From the NCBI RefSeq assembly GCF_900115125.1, contig NZ_FOVJ01000001.1:1025852-1089851 (forward strand): DNA of 64,000 nt. Reading direction: 5' to 3'. The notes beneath the pieces are model-generated. The model did not search any database, was not told the DNA's origin, and saw nothing but the letters and a program-made list of their open reading frames with translations. Below, in pieces: positions 18,849 through 27,469 of this stretch; within the stretch, counting starts at the first letter, position 1, and each line of letters opens with the position of its first letter. The DNA comes from Nitrosospira briensis. GTDB lineage: Bacteria > Pseudomonadota > Gammaproteobacteria > Burkholderiales > Nitrosomonadaceae. Made by a program: the position numbers and the translations under genes.

Positions 18849-19643
18849 TCAGGTCCTTCCGGTTTTAAGTCTGCCAGCAATACCTAGTTCGTCCTTCTGG
18901 GGAAAAAAGAATGGATATAACGACCGCTCCCCGCCATGTTTTTCCATCAATCCCCCGAATTTTTCTATTTTTGTCGCCATATAGCCCAGCTCTAGTCTGA
19001 GAAGAACAGCAGGAGCGTTGACCCGGGTACAAGTCCTTTCTTTTCCAAAGGTCTTAAAACCAAGCATTCTCTTGTAAAACATGACATGTCTTGGATTAAC
19101 TTCTACCAAGAAATCTGTGAGACCAAAGATATGCTGCGCATAAATATAGGAAATATGAATCAATGAAGCAAATACTCGCTGAGGCACGTTATCATCCAGA
19201 GCCAGGCGGGAGGGCTCCAACAATCTGCGCCCCTGTGCGCGCAACTCATCCAGCTTGTCTTTAAAGTTCTCATCCGCCGGCAAACCCATGTGTCCATCCA
19301 GACAAAGCGTTATCGTTCCGACGGTCCGCCCCCCGGTATCCGCGGCGAGGGTTATTCTGTTTGGCTCTTTCTCAGAGGGAGGAGTAACTGAATACCCCCG
19401 CCAGCTATACCTTTTTTTGACTAACAGACTGGCTGCTTCACGCCGACCTTCCGAATTGACCATCCGAATATGGAAAACCTGGCTGTCAATCGGGTGCTCA
19501 TAAACTGTGTCCGCATTTGACTCTGCTATAGATAAATTCTTCAATCGTTGAGGAGTTTTAACGGAGACTATCGCAAGATCGTCTTGTGGCATATAAATCG
19601 GCCGAGTGATTAGGCTAAGGTGGTTTTCGTGAAATGCGTTCAT
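18849..19643 (-). CDS. FeeM-like N-acyl amino acid synthase (acyltransferase)
   Basis: The 264-residue protein starts at the ATG at 19643 after GGGGA. It resembles the N-acyl amino acid synthase FeeM and PEP-CTERM-associated acyltransferases of the GNAT/LuxI superfamily: an N-terminal Arg-rich strand region, EPSRLALDDNVPQRVFASL, and the C-terminal VEVNPRHVMFYKRMLGFKTF typical of FeeM. FeeM transfers an acyl group from acyl carrier protein to an amino acid such as tyrosine. The gene is 126 bp upstream of the ThiF gene on the same strand, suggesting a small biosynthetic unit. Confidence 0.72.
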   Translation of the reverse strand: MNAFHENHLSLITRPIYMPQDDLAIVSVKTPQRLKNLSIAESNADTVYEHPIDSQVFHIRMVNSEGRREAASLLVKKRYSWRGYSVTPPSEKEPNRITLAADTGGRTVGTITLCLDGHMGLPADENFKDKLDELRAQGRRLLEPSRLALDDNVPQRVFASLIHISYIYAQHIFGLTDFLVEVNPRHVMFYKRMLGFKTFGKERTCTRVNAPAVLLRLELGYMATKIEKFGGLMEKHGGERSLYPFFFPQKDELGIAGRLKTGRT

Positions 19644-20186
19644 CTGTCTATCCCCTCTGAAAATAGTTTTCTCAGGGGTAAGAGCAAGAACCATGCCACG
19701 CTTTATATCACCGTGAATCAACAAGTTGATAATCAGAATCATTCAAATGTGTCTCTCCAGGGCGACAATTAAAAGCATATTCGCTGCTACTAATTTGATT
19801 TCACTCATCAAACCCATGTTGCCGATATGCGACAAAGCTTGTAAGGGAGCTGGAAAAGCCAAGACGTAATGTTTGAAATAGAGCCCGACCACCATCGGTA
19901 TTTTCGAGAATGCACAGGGACTGCCCGAATACCGATACTTCCGCCTGTCCTGATGCATGGGCCGATAAGCTCTTTAAAAGACCTAACGGCAATGGAACGT
20001 GCGAGTTTAGCGGCTAGAGAAGAAAATTTATCAGAACAACAATAAATTGGATAAAGCATATCACCGCCGAACCGGAGTCTTGCTTTTTGCGATGAGCAAG
20101 GGGAATGTGCATGGCGCAATAAACGTACAGTCAAAATCGGGAGTGGGACAAAACGGGAAAAAAAGGCAAAAAAAAAGGAGTAGAAG
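19644..20186 (-). other. Gene-poor stretch, possible remnant of a coding region
   Basis: Minus-strand frames join to give a protein-like run: YCCSDKFSSLAAKLARSI in one frame (about 20050-19990), continuing in another as LGLLKSLSAHASGQAEVSVF and ENTDGGRALFQTLRLGFSSS down to a stop at 19801. No start or family is recognised. It may be a frameshifted gene between the regulator and the acyltransferase. Confidence 0.3.
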
Positions 20187-20828
20187 CTACTCCTTTTTAG
20201 GCAGGAACCTGAATCGACATAATTGCCCGCCGCGGGCCATACATTCATGTTGCTCAACCTTGCTGTCGGTAAAGGTTTCCATGAGGCCCTTGTCAAGATG
20301 GCAGATGTCGAGATCTTTAACCGCCATCTGATGAAACACGCAATTATCCGCCTCGATCACCACCTCACCCCCAGGCAACGTTGCATTTTTCGCGCTATAA
20401 CCCAGCTGATCCATTACTTCGGCTAGCTTCTCGACCTTTTCCTGCTGGGTTTGCAACTCCGGATATTGGCTACGTATCTGGCGGGCCATGCCTGCCCCGA
20501 TGTCTGACAAGCGCTTGCCCATGTTTTCTGCTCCCTCTTCACGCTGTACGGATGCAAGAACCAACTGGGCAAGCCAGGAGTATTTTCTCGGAAAGCTTTC
20601 TTGACCGAGCTCGGTAAGGACATAAAGTTGTTGCGGACGCCCACCCCCCGAAGGCCGTGTCATACCGGCAGTTACCAACCCCGCCCCTTCAAGCGACGAG
20701 AGGTGCTGTCGAACTGCGTTTCGCGTAATCTCGAGCCCTTTCGAAAGCTCATCCACGCTCATACCGGGCCTGGTTCCGCGCAGCAATTTAAGTAACTGCT
20801 TCTGACGTTCACCAATTGTATTAAGCAT
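20187..20828 (-). CDS. HTH transcriptional regulator, SufR-like with C-terminal cysteines
   Basis: Starting at the ATG at 20828, preceded by GGAGG, the 213-residue protein has an N-terminal winged helix (LSKGLEITRNAVRQHLSSLE) and PSGGGRPQQLYVLTELG. Its C-terminal domain holds Cys residues in DNCVFHQ, DICHLDKG, QHECMARGG and LCRF. This is the pattern of SufR-type regulators, where the cysteines bind an iron-sulfur cluster. It is upstream of the FeeM/ThiF genes on the same strand and could regulate them or the divergent lipoprotein gene. Cluster binding is inferred, not shown. Confidence 0.78.
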   Translation of the reverse strand: MLNTIGERQKQLLKLLRGTRPGMSVDELSKGLEITRNAVRQHLSSLEGAGLVTAGMTRPSGGGRPQQLYVLTELGQESFPRKYSWLAQLVLASVQREEGAENMGKRLSDIGAGMARQIRSQYPELQTQQEKVEKLAEVMDQLGYSAKNATLPGGEVVIEADNCVFHQMAVKDLDICHLDKGLMETFTDSKVEQHECMARGGQLCRFRFLPKKE

Positions 20829-20931
20829 TTGGTTATACCTCCGTTTCCCCTGATCTATTAGAAATGGCAAGCATTATCAATTATAGAACATTTATAGCTT
20901 ACCACCTCGCGTTAAGACACTTTTCACATAA

Positions 20932-20958
20932 AAAAGTTGACAAATTATGTCAACTTTT
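20932..20958. promoter_or_regulatory. Perfect inverted repeat, candidate operator
   Basis: AAAAGTTGAC, a 7-base AT-rich spacer, and GTCAACTTTT form a perfect 10-bp dyad in the divergent region between the SufR-like regulator and the lipoprotein gene. The TTGAC half could also be a -35 element. Spacing and symmetry suit a winged-helix dimer. Confidence 0.5.
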
Positions 20959-21123
20959 ATAGAATTCCTCTACGATCGGTTGATGTTTCAATGTGGTTTT
21001 CCCTTCGTTGAAAAGCCCGATTTCGCTTCAATCCGCTTGTTCTCCCTCCTACTTCACTGATTTCAATATATTTTTCCGTTCTTTTTGCTATTGCTTCATC
21101 CCGAATTTTAAGGAAAGCGCTGC

Positions 21124-21576
21124 ATGAAAACAAGGAAATTTTTTGCCGTTTTATCCCTCGGATTGTTGGGCGCCTGCGCTCAGATGAGTCCGCACGAAGC
21201 AGTTCAGAACACGAATATTCGCAAGGCTGCCCAAAATGCCAGGACACGCATCGACCATAATGCCTTGACCAAATATTTTGAAGGTGCAGCAAGGGAAATG
21301 CAGGCAAAAGCGAAAGAGCAAAAACACTTGCTTGAACACTACGAGAAAAAGGGCTACCTCTATGGGCGGCAGGCCCAGGATTTGAAGTCACATACTGCGG
21401 CTTTGCTTCGTAAGTATAAAGCAAACGCAGAGGAAAATATAAAAGAAGCTGCCGCTCACCGGCAAATGGCGCTGGAGCAGGCAAACCGTGAGCGTGATTT
21501 CGCTGCCCGGGAGGACCAGATGGTGGGCGCAGAAAAGCGACGATCAAACCCCAAACAGGATTTCAGCGGGCTATAA
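21124..21576 (+). CDS. Small lipoprotein, three-paralog family (member 3)
   Basis: The N-terminus MKTRKFFAVLSLGLLGACAQ contains the lipobox LGAC, so this paralog is a lipoprotein, unlike members 1 and 2. The core KHLLEHYEKKGYLYGRQAQD followed by LKSHTAALLRKYKANA and EAAAHRQMALEQ matches the other two. The 150-residue protein is mostly charged helix. It is divergent from the SufR-like regulator across the dyad at 20932. Function unknown. Confidence 0.72.
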   Translation: MKTRKFFAVLSLGLLGACAQMSPHEAVQNTNIRKAAQNARTRIDHNALTKYFEGAAREMQAKAKEQKHLLEHYEKKGYLYGRQAQDLKSHTAALLRKYKANAEENIKEAAAHRQMALEQANRERDFAAREDQMVGAEKRRSNPKQDFSGL

Positions 21577-21636
21577 CACGACTGACAGCAAGTACGCTGA
21601 TTCAACGCACCTCATCCTCGGCCTGCGTCCGGCTTT

Positions 21637-22419
21637 TCAACCCACCCACGCAGGAAATTGCGGCAGGTTCAGGAAAAAATTCATATCGTGGTTGGGCCAA
21701 AGCTGAGCCCTTTCCTTCCGCGCCAGAGTCTTCAGCTTGCGAAGACTTGCCAGTGCCAGTGCTTCGTTCTCCTGCCAGCAATAGCCTGGAGCGATTTCCT
21801 CCATTAGATTCTCGCTAAGGTCGGCCGCATCTCCACACAGAATGACGGGCTGCCCTTTGCTCAATTCGAGAAACAGCGACATGTGCCCGGCCGTATGTCC
21901 GGGGCTGGCAATAGCGCGGACTCCCGGGGTCACAAGGTATTCTCCAGTTTGTATCGTCCATTGATCCGCATTCCTCAGCTCATCGGCGAAAACACCACTA
22001 TCCGATCCGGTACAAGCAGCGGCCAGTTCATCGGCCTGGATATGTACCTCGCATCCCGGCAAATCGCAAAGCCCACCGGCGTGATCGAAATGCAAATGAC
22101 CGATAAACACGACGTCTATGTCGGATGGACCTAAACCGAGTTGGGCTAGGTAGTGGGGGATGCGCTGCTCTTCCCTGGCATCCGGCGGTTCGACTTGAGG
22201 ACGCATGGGGTCATAATACTTCCTGCGCAAGCGCGGATCAGCCAGCTTGCGGTAGTCGCAACCCACGTCATACAGAATCCGGCCGTTTGTCGTCTCAATC
22301 AGATACGCGAGAATCGGCGCATCAATAAATTTGCCGTGGCCACGGTTGCGCGTCGAAATTGTCTTTTCGTAACGAATCGTCGCGGTGAGCAGCGGCCAAA
22401 TCTTCAGACCGCGAGACAT
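21637..22419 (-). CDS. Metallo-beta-lactamase-fold hydrolase, N-acyl-homoserine-lactonase-like
   Basis: The 260-residue protein (ATG at 22419 after AGGAA) shows the dinuclear metal motif FIGHLHFDHAGGL, SPGHTAGHMSLFLEL, the bridging Asp in ILCGDAADLSENL and a final His in WPNHDMNFF, as in AiiA/AttM lactonases. The N-terminal ILAYLIETTNGRILYDVGCD is also typical. AHL hydrolysis is only one possible activity. No signal peptide. It is 1.2 kb from the regulator of the acyltransferase cluster, convergent with the member 3 lipoprotein. Confidence 0.78.
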   Translation of the reverse strand: MSRGLKIWPLLTATIRYEKTISTRNRGHGKFIDAPILAYLIETTNGRILYDVGCDYRKLADPRLRRKYYDPMRPQVEPPDAREEQRIPHYLAQLGLGPSDIDVVFIGHLHFDHAGGLCDLPGCEVHIQADELAAACTGSDSGVFADELRNADQWTIQTGEYLVTPGVRAIASPGHTAGHMSLFLELSKGQPVILCGDAADLSENLMEEIAPGYCWQENEALALASLRKLKTLARKERAQLWPNHDMNFFLNLPQFPAWVG

Positions 22420-22509
22420 GGTAAGTTCCTTTGTTGTAATCAAAACTTGCGGATCCGCAAGCAAGCTTATTAAAACACCCCCGCCTAAAACACCCCTGCC
22501 ATTAAATCG

Positions 22510-22758
22510 CTAGTGATGGCCGGACTCGGAGTCTGACGTTACAGTTGCGCCTGGGCTGTGCATCATGCCGGATATCAGGTGAGCCGAAAAATTCATCGCA
22601 AAGGGTATCAGCAGAATAGCCGCCAACGTCATCAACAAGGCAGCATTAACACTGATTCCAATTTCTCCACGCGCAACTTTTTTGAATATCGATACAATCA
22701 GCCAAATCAGTCCTAACAGGACTGCGGAACTGATGATTAGAAAGCTACTATCGGTCAT
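22510..22758 (-). CDS. Small inner-membrane protein, unknown
   Basis: The 82 residues contain two membrane helices (about 5-25 and 38-60) joined by a short basic loop (KKVARGEIG), and a Ser/His-rich end (SDSESGHH). The ATG at 22758 has no strong ribosome site. It lies 90 bp downstream of the lactonase-like gene on the same strand. No family recognised. Confidence 0.5.
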   Translation of the reverse strand: MTDSSFLIISSAVLLGLIWLIVSIFKKVARGEIGISVNAALLMTLAAILLIPFAMNFSAHLISGMMHSPGATVTSDSESGHH

Positions 22759-23215
22759 GACTTACTCATTGGCTTGGCTTATATAGTATCGCAACCAGCC
22801 TGGCTCAGGAAGTCTGCGGCTCAAACCGAGCCGGAGCAAACGGTGGGGGAACTGCCTGGGACGGTCCGTTGCCCCGCGCCTGTGTCGCTTTTCGCAATAC
22901 TATGGCCATCGGAGCGTTTATGAAACCTGTTTACGAACTCCCCCGGCTGCGCGGGGCGCCCCATTATCTGCGACAGCGTTCTGAACTTCATTGGTTGCGA
23001 TCCTGTACTCCTCCATCAGCCCCAGCATCCGGCAGTTGCCGCGCCCCGGCCGATATGCTGGAACCTGCCGTCCTGGCTCTGGCCTACAGTGCGAAAGCAG
23101 GTAAAGACTGCCGGCGGAAAGCAATTTGCAGCGCTCCGTCAACTTGGAGATGGTGAACGAGTGGAGGAGAATGGCAGTCCTGGTATGGTGCGCCGTTTAT
23201 AGGGGATTCGCGACT
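22759..23215. other. Intergenic stretch, no gene seen
   Basis: GC-rich sequence with short frames on both strands, none protein-like. Confidence 0.5.
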
Positions 23216-24577
23216 TTAACTCCCCCACTTTCTAAACGGTACGGCAAATCTGAGTGGGATCGCCACATTGATAAAATAATCAGGAGAATGTTTTGTTAAG
23301 CCAATACCGGCTGTCGCCGAGAAAAATAACGACTTGCCAATAATGGACGAAGCACCGAATGTAAATATACTGCTGATCGTATCGGTCCCAGGGATTGAGC
23401 TGTTAAATACTCTTGTATTACCTATATAACTTTGCTGAATACCCAGGCTTAATGAAGTTTGTGGGCTTGCAGCAAGCGTGGCGCCCAATGTTAATCCATA
23501 CACATCCCCTGGCTCGATCCCGTCTTTTTTAAAAGTTTTCCTGTAACTCACTGTGCTCGTAAAAGCTAATGGGTCCTGACGCTTGAGTGCGGTTGCTGAA
23601 AAAATCAACTCGTTGAAACTGGGTAGCGTAGCCAGGCCACTGGTAGGCGCAGCCAAGCCAGCTGCTGAAGTAGTATTAAACGTTTGTTGTTTGCCGGTAT
23701 CTGTATCCCAGGTTATCCTGCCAACGATATCCGGCAGCCAGGCGCTTTCTCGCAGCAAAGTCTTTGCAAGGCCGACACGAATATCGCCAAACATAACAGT
23801 GGTATTTTCCGTTTCCCGATTAATAATTCCTATAACATTCGATGCATTGATCACCCCGGCTGGTATGCTGAGTTCTGCCTGAGTTCCGAAAGGCAGGCCG
23901 AACCTGGAAAAAATACCAACCTCGAAATGGTTACGGCGATTTTGAGTTTCGGCAACAGCACCTATGTTGCCCTCTGCATCCCTGAGCAAGACTGACCCTT
24001 CATTATTAATACGGGCATAACTTACATAGGGTTGAATTTCTGCCAATCCAAATGGCAACAGCAATGCGCCTGTCTGGACCAATGTGCGTTCGAGCGCTCT
24101 TTCTGCCGCCTCCTCATCTACTTCAAAAGTCCCGGGGCCGGTTGTGCTTTGCGCTACCGCAGCGGGAGGTGTTTGTGTGGTGGCGCCATTTCCGGCAGGT
24201 TGCTGGAAAGGTGGATCGGCAGCCGTTTTGGTCGGCGACACAGCCGGGGGTTGGTCGGCAACGGTTTTGGCTGGTGGCAAAGCTGGGGATTGGTCTGTAC
24301 CGGCGCTGGCCGGTGGCGCTGCGGGAGGTTGAGCAGCCCTTGTAGACTCAGAAACCTTCGGCATGCCGCCTACACGGTGTTCGAGTTGCTGCACCCGGCG
24401 TTGAAGATCTGAAATTACCTGATCGCGCTCCTGGAGTTTTGTCATCAGTTGATCGACCAGGGCGGCTTCCGTTACCTGCTGCGCCCGGATACTGGAGGGA
24501 ATGACAAGAAAAAGACTGGCACTTATTAATAAAATTTCTTTAATCCGATTCCTTTTCGATCCATCTATTCTTCTCAT
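23216..24577 (-). CDS. FapF-like outer-membrane beta-barrel with N-terminal coiled coil
   Basis: The 453-residue protein has a signal peptide (to about residue 32), a heptad coiled coil (DQLMTKLQERDQVISDLQRR, residues 41-70), a Pro/Ala-rich linker of about 80 residues with near-repeats of PPAKTVADQPPA, a helix (VDEEAAERALERTLVQTG) leading into ALLLPFGLAEIQPYVSY, and a C-terminal beta-rich domain ending with an aromatic-containing strand. This is the domain order of FapF, the channel that secretes functional amyloid in Pseudomonas, including the helical plug before the barrel. It is followed upstream by an exported C39 peptidase, as FapF is accompanied by FapD. Assignment is by architecture. 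Confidence 0.7.
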   Translation of the reverse strand: MRRIDGSKRNRIKEILLISASLFLVIPSSIRAQQVTEAALVDQLMTKLQERDQVISDLQRRVQQLEHRVGGMPKVSESTRAAQPPAAPPASAGTDQSPALPPAKTVADQPPAVSPTKTAADPPFQQPAGNGATTQTPPAAVAQSTTGPGTFEVDEEAAERALERTLVQTGALLLPFGLAEIQPYVSYARINNEGSVLLRDAEGNIGAVAETQNRRNHFEVGIFSRFGLPFGTQAELSIPAGVINASNVIGIINRETENTTVMFGDIRVGLAKTLLRESAWLPDIVGRITWDTDTGKQQTFNTTSAAGLAAPTSGLATLPSFNELIFSATALKRQDPLAFTSTVSYRKTFKKDGIEPGDVYGLTLGATLAASPQTSLSLGIQQSYIGNTRVFNSSIPGTDTISSIFTFGASSIIGKSLFFSATAGIGLTKHSPDYFINVAIPLRFAVPFRKWGS

Positions 24578-25002
24578 TTCCCGTCTTCCAGAGCACCGCA
24601 GGCGCAGAAGCTTGGGCCAGAAATTAAAAGCTGTCGAGGTGTCACGTCAGCGTCATATGACCGTGACGTAGAAATATCGTGCTCTACGCTTATTATTTCA
24701 CTGGAGAAACTCATTGCGGAGGCCGGAAAAGAAGCGAAGCGGTGCGCAGCGACGCGGCAGTGGCTCCGGTGGCATGACGTAAACATTCGTCGAAACCTTC
24801 AGACGGGATTATGTTTATGTACACGATCGTCCTATGCAATAGGTATGACAGCTTGACCAATGGTTCGAGGATTACAATAACCGTACTCATGCGGAGCTCA
24901 AGATGAAGCCACAGAGAAAACCCATTGGCAGAACTGCGATGACGTAAGCTCTCACTGTCAATTCAATTTCTCCAGCCAATTTGAAATCGGGATTCTCACA
25001 AT
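24578..25002. other. Intergenic stretch holding a transposase relic
   Basis: No complete gene. See the relic at 24855-24947. The stretch separates the C39 peptidase gene from the barrel gene. Confidence 0.5.
24855..24947 (+). pseudogene. Relic of an IS3-type transposase C-terminus
   Basis: DQWFEDYNNRTHAELKMKP in frame, ending at a TAA, resembles the end of the integrase-core domain of IS3-group OrfB proteins (WFEDYN..HPHSxL). Only about 30 codons remain. It shows past insertion activity inside the Fap-like locus. Confidence 0.45.
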
Positions 25003-25638
25003 TTACCGAAACATAACAAATTCATGTGCTTTTGGTTCAAGCTGATTAGGAGTTGAAACACCATCCGTCCGGGCGACCACAAATCCAACTCTCCCGATTT
25101 GCGGAAAATCTATCCACGCATTTTCGAATTGCTCGATCAGCAATGTACGGTTACCCCATGCTGGATCGGCGAGTAATACACGGTTACCTTTTATTCCGCG
25201 AAAAATGACAAAATGGTTATATCCCAACAGATTGACAGGGATAATAATAGGTGCTTTCTTTATCAAGCTATCAAGCGTGAGCTTGCCATAGCCGATTCCT
25301 TCGTAGCCGCGTCCATCTGCATAGCGTTTTAAATCAAGTAAGGAAAACCCCTGGCGAATATTAACCAGTACAGGATTCTTTATGTATTCTTCCCTTCCCA
25401 TGAGGGACGTGGCTACCTGTTTCTCGGTGACCATATCCTGATGCTGGAAGTTTAACAAAGTCGTTAACGCAGCGGCCCCGCAGCTGAGATCCCACTGCTG
25501 TATCACCACATTTTCCCGTCGCATTTCAAGAAGAGATTTAACTATTCTCGCATGTGCCAGGTTCGCAACACCTATGGCCAGAGTAGCAATACAGATTAAT
25601 TTCAGGACTCCAGGATAAATGGCCCGGCACCGTTGCAT
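25003..25638 (-). CDS. Exported C39-family cysteine peptidase, FapD-like
   Basis: The 211-residue protein has a signal peptide (about residues 1-30, ending LAHA) then a C39 fold: oxyanion Gln48 and catalytic Cys53 in QQWDLSCGAAALTTLL, His142 in LGYNHFVIF and Asp158 in VLLADPAWG. Classical C39 domains sit on ABC exporters and cut double-glycine leaders in the cytoplasm; here the domain is alone and exported, as in FapD of the Fap amyloid system. It lies 77 bp downstream of the small secreted protein gene A1 on the same strand and is read toward the FapF-like gene. Likely targets are the TAG leaders of the adjacent small proteins. Confidence 0.8.
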   Translation of the reverse strand: MQRCRAIYPGVLKLICIATLAIGVANLAHARIVKSLLEMRRENVVIQQWDLSCGAAALTTLLNFQHQDMVTEKQVATSLMGREEYIKNPVLVNIRQGFSLLDLKRYADGRGYEGIGYGKLTLDSLIKKAPIIIPVNLLGYNHFVIFRGIKGNRVLLADPAWGNRTLLIEQFENAWIDFPQIGRVGFVVARTDGVSTPNQLEPKAHEFVMFR

Positions 25639-25715
25639 ACGGCCCCTCCCCTTCTTCTGGTTAACCTTTGGTATTTCTGGAAAGACTATATGGATCTTTG
25701 CAGTTCTACTACTCG

Positions 25716-26144
25716 CTACCTCAAGGGAATGTCAACCGCGATAATCGTTGTAACTCCATGCGACGAAGAAAACCACAGGCGATCATTATCCTTAATTATG
25801 CTATTTGCAATCACTATGTCCCCCTCGGCATAATACGCAGTCTCAACACTGGTATCGCTGCCTGAGCCGCAACAGGCGTACGCATCGGCAAAACCTAATC
25901 CTATATCGACAATGTCTTTAGGTGTGCCGATGACGTTCGTTGAGGTGCTCGTATGAGTGTGTGTGTTGGAGCCCTCTGCAGTAGCGAAAGCGCCCATCCC
26001 AACGGCGACGGTGCCCGCCGTGACAGTATCCATTTGCATTCCTGTCAGTCTCATCGGCTCCGCAGCCCATAAGACTGCTGATTTCATCAGGACGGCGAAG
26101 ACTACGGCGCAAGGCGCCAGAGGTGAAAGTAAAATTGTTTTCAT
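25716..26144 (-). CDS. Small secreted protein with TAG leader (family A, copy 1)
   Basis: The 142-residue protein has a Sec signal peptide (about 1-28), then a short leader RLTGMQMDTVTAG whose TAG ends at residue 44, then a Thr/Ser/Gly/Val-rich, beta-prone body with an ACCGSGSDT cysteine pair. The leader resembles the bacteriocin-type double-glycine leader but lies after the signal peptide, so cleavage would be periplasmic. It is homologous along its length to the protein at 28133. Gene order on the minus strand is B1, A1, C39 peptidase, FapF-like barrel. No named family recognised. Confidence 0.72.
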   Translation of the reverse strand: MKTILLSPLAPCAVVFAVLMKSAVLWAAEPMRLTGMQMDTVTAGTVAVGMGAFATAEGSNTHTHTSTSTNVIGTPKDIVDIGLGFADAYACCGSGSDTSVETAYYAEGDIVIANSIIKDNDRLWFSSSHGVTTIIAVDIPLR

Positions 26145-26361
26145 AATCCCGCTCTTGCCCCTGGTCAGTTGATGTTATGTAAGTGCGTAGCCACGTAATG
26201 CAAGTAATTAGTGAGTGCCTCCGCAAAAAGGGCTTGACGATTCCTTTAGCGCTACTGCAGTTCTTCACGTCGCGTTTAATTACGCTAGACCACGCCGCTG
26301 TCGGCCTTTCCTAGCAGCCCCAAGCACAACAACGTCTGATTACTGTCCGTAATTAACTTGA

Positions 26362-26703
26362 TTAATCCAATAAATGTCTCAATAAGTCTGTCGGGTCAAA
26401 TCTTGTGTTATTAAGAAAGGGAAAGACCCCGACAGCGGCAAAAACACTGCCCGGGTTACAACAGGCGGCTGCCATCACAGTTTCCGGATTGGGGGTTATC
26501 GAAAAATCGATGCTTCTCGAATAGCTGGATCCGGTGCCAAACGCGTAGGCGACAAGCGTCAGATTGCCCGCGGTAATATTATCCATTTGCGGTGCTGTCA
26601 ATTTCGTTGGCTCCGACTGCTTCATGGCTGTGGGTTCTGCCTTAGCGACGGAAGTGATCGCAGCAAAGGCAAGAACTGAATATACGAGAGAGATCATTCT
26701 CAT
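26362..26703 (-). CDS. Small secreted protein with TAG leader (family B, copy 1)
   Basis: Starting at the ATG at 26703 behind GGAG, the 113-residue protein has a signal peptide ending SVAKA, then KLTAPQMDNITAG (TAG ends at residue 46), then a short beta-prone body containing a CC pair (AACCNPGS). It is paralogous to the protein at 28619 up to about residue 85; the C-terminal end differs (here VFPFLNNTRFDPTDLLRHLL), suggesting recent divergence or a shifted end. It is first in the minus-strand group leading to the C39 peptidase. Confidence 0.7.
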   Translation of the reverse strand: MRMISLVYSVLAFAAITSVAKAEPTAMKQSEPTKLTAPQMDNITAGNLTLVAYAFGTGSSYSRSIDFSITPNPETVMAAACCNPGSVFAAVGVFPFLNNTRFDPTDLLRHLLD

Positions 26704-27153
26704 CACGTTTTTCTCCTGGAATCGTAGAGTTAAAGTAGGTAACACCGCTCTTTCTTCCCAATGCGCTGGAATTTCCCGTATTTTGCTGTTGCCATTGTTT
26801 CACGCAAAATAGAGTAGCGAATCGATACTAATGCATGGTCTTCCCTTTGAAGATACCCTTTTAGTTGTATATGACCTACTACTTTCAGATGAGAAAAGGT
26901 CGATTCACGACGCGACACTTCAAAAGACCTGCATGAAAGAGCCGTGTATTGAATCGCCTGAATTTTGGGCAGGCTCAACGTCCAGGAAATTGAAGCCTAA
27001 AAAATCAAACAAGTTTCGCCGGGGTAGACGAGCACCCGGGCGTATTTGTGCTCAAACACCGGTCACGCCTCTGTAAGCAACAAGCAACGACAGGAAGCAA
27101 TGTTCGCGGGTACAGTCAAGTGATGTCGGAGGACCCTGATAGGAGGCTCGGAC
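26704..27153. other. Upstream block duplicated at 28940-29316
   Basis: Long stretches match the block right of 28940: TTTTAGTTGTATATGA, then ATCGCCTGAATTT, GGCTCAA, CGTCC, and AAAAAATCAAACAA in the same order and spacing. It separates the divergent B and C genes, so it holds both promoters. No gene seen. Confidence 0.55.
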
Positions 27154-27267
27154 ATGAAAGTTCAGTGCTGCCCGGTTGCCGGCAACGAAAGTTGGCTCGT
27201 CAAGTGCCCCGCCAAGTGGGGCTTGGGCGATCAATCCTTCACTAAAGGAGTAGCAAGGAAGCGTTAG
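27154..27267 (+). CDS. Possible 37-residue peptide, uncertain
   Basis: An ATG behind AGGAGG (8-base spacing) opens MKVQCCPVAGNESWLVKCPA and ends at a TAG after VARKR. Three cysteines in 37 residues are unusual. The 3' part falls within the duplicated upstream region of gene C, but the start is not conserved at the second copy, which weakens the case. Confidence 0.25.
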   Translation: MKVQCCPVAGNESWLVKCPAKWGLGDQSFTKGVARKR

Positions 27268-27469
27268 GGTATCCCCCAATACTCTTTTTGGCGTATTGAT
27301 AATAACCTGAAGTTGAATGAACGATTTGCGGATTGCCGGTATTGCGCGATACGGACATAGTTTGCCTCAACCGGCCAAACCAAATCCATGGGCACGTACT
27401 CTCGAGCATTGGCCGGCCTCTCGAGGCAAGTGTGCCCTTTAGTACTACCTTACTTCAGGAGAAAACATC

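Noticed and set aside
22869-23156. Frames on both strands in the gap before the barrel gene
   Set aside because: GC-rich chance frames without start signals or domain.
24032-24412. Plus-strand frames with Gly/Trp-rich repeats opposite the barrel gene linker
   Set aside because: They mirror the Pro/Ala-rich linker of the FapF-like protein on the other strand.
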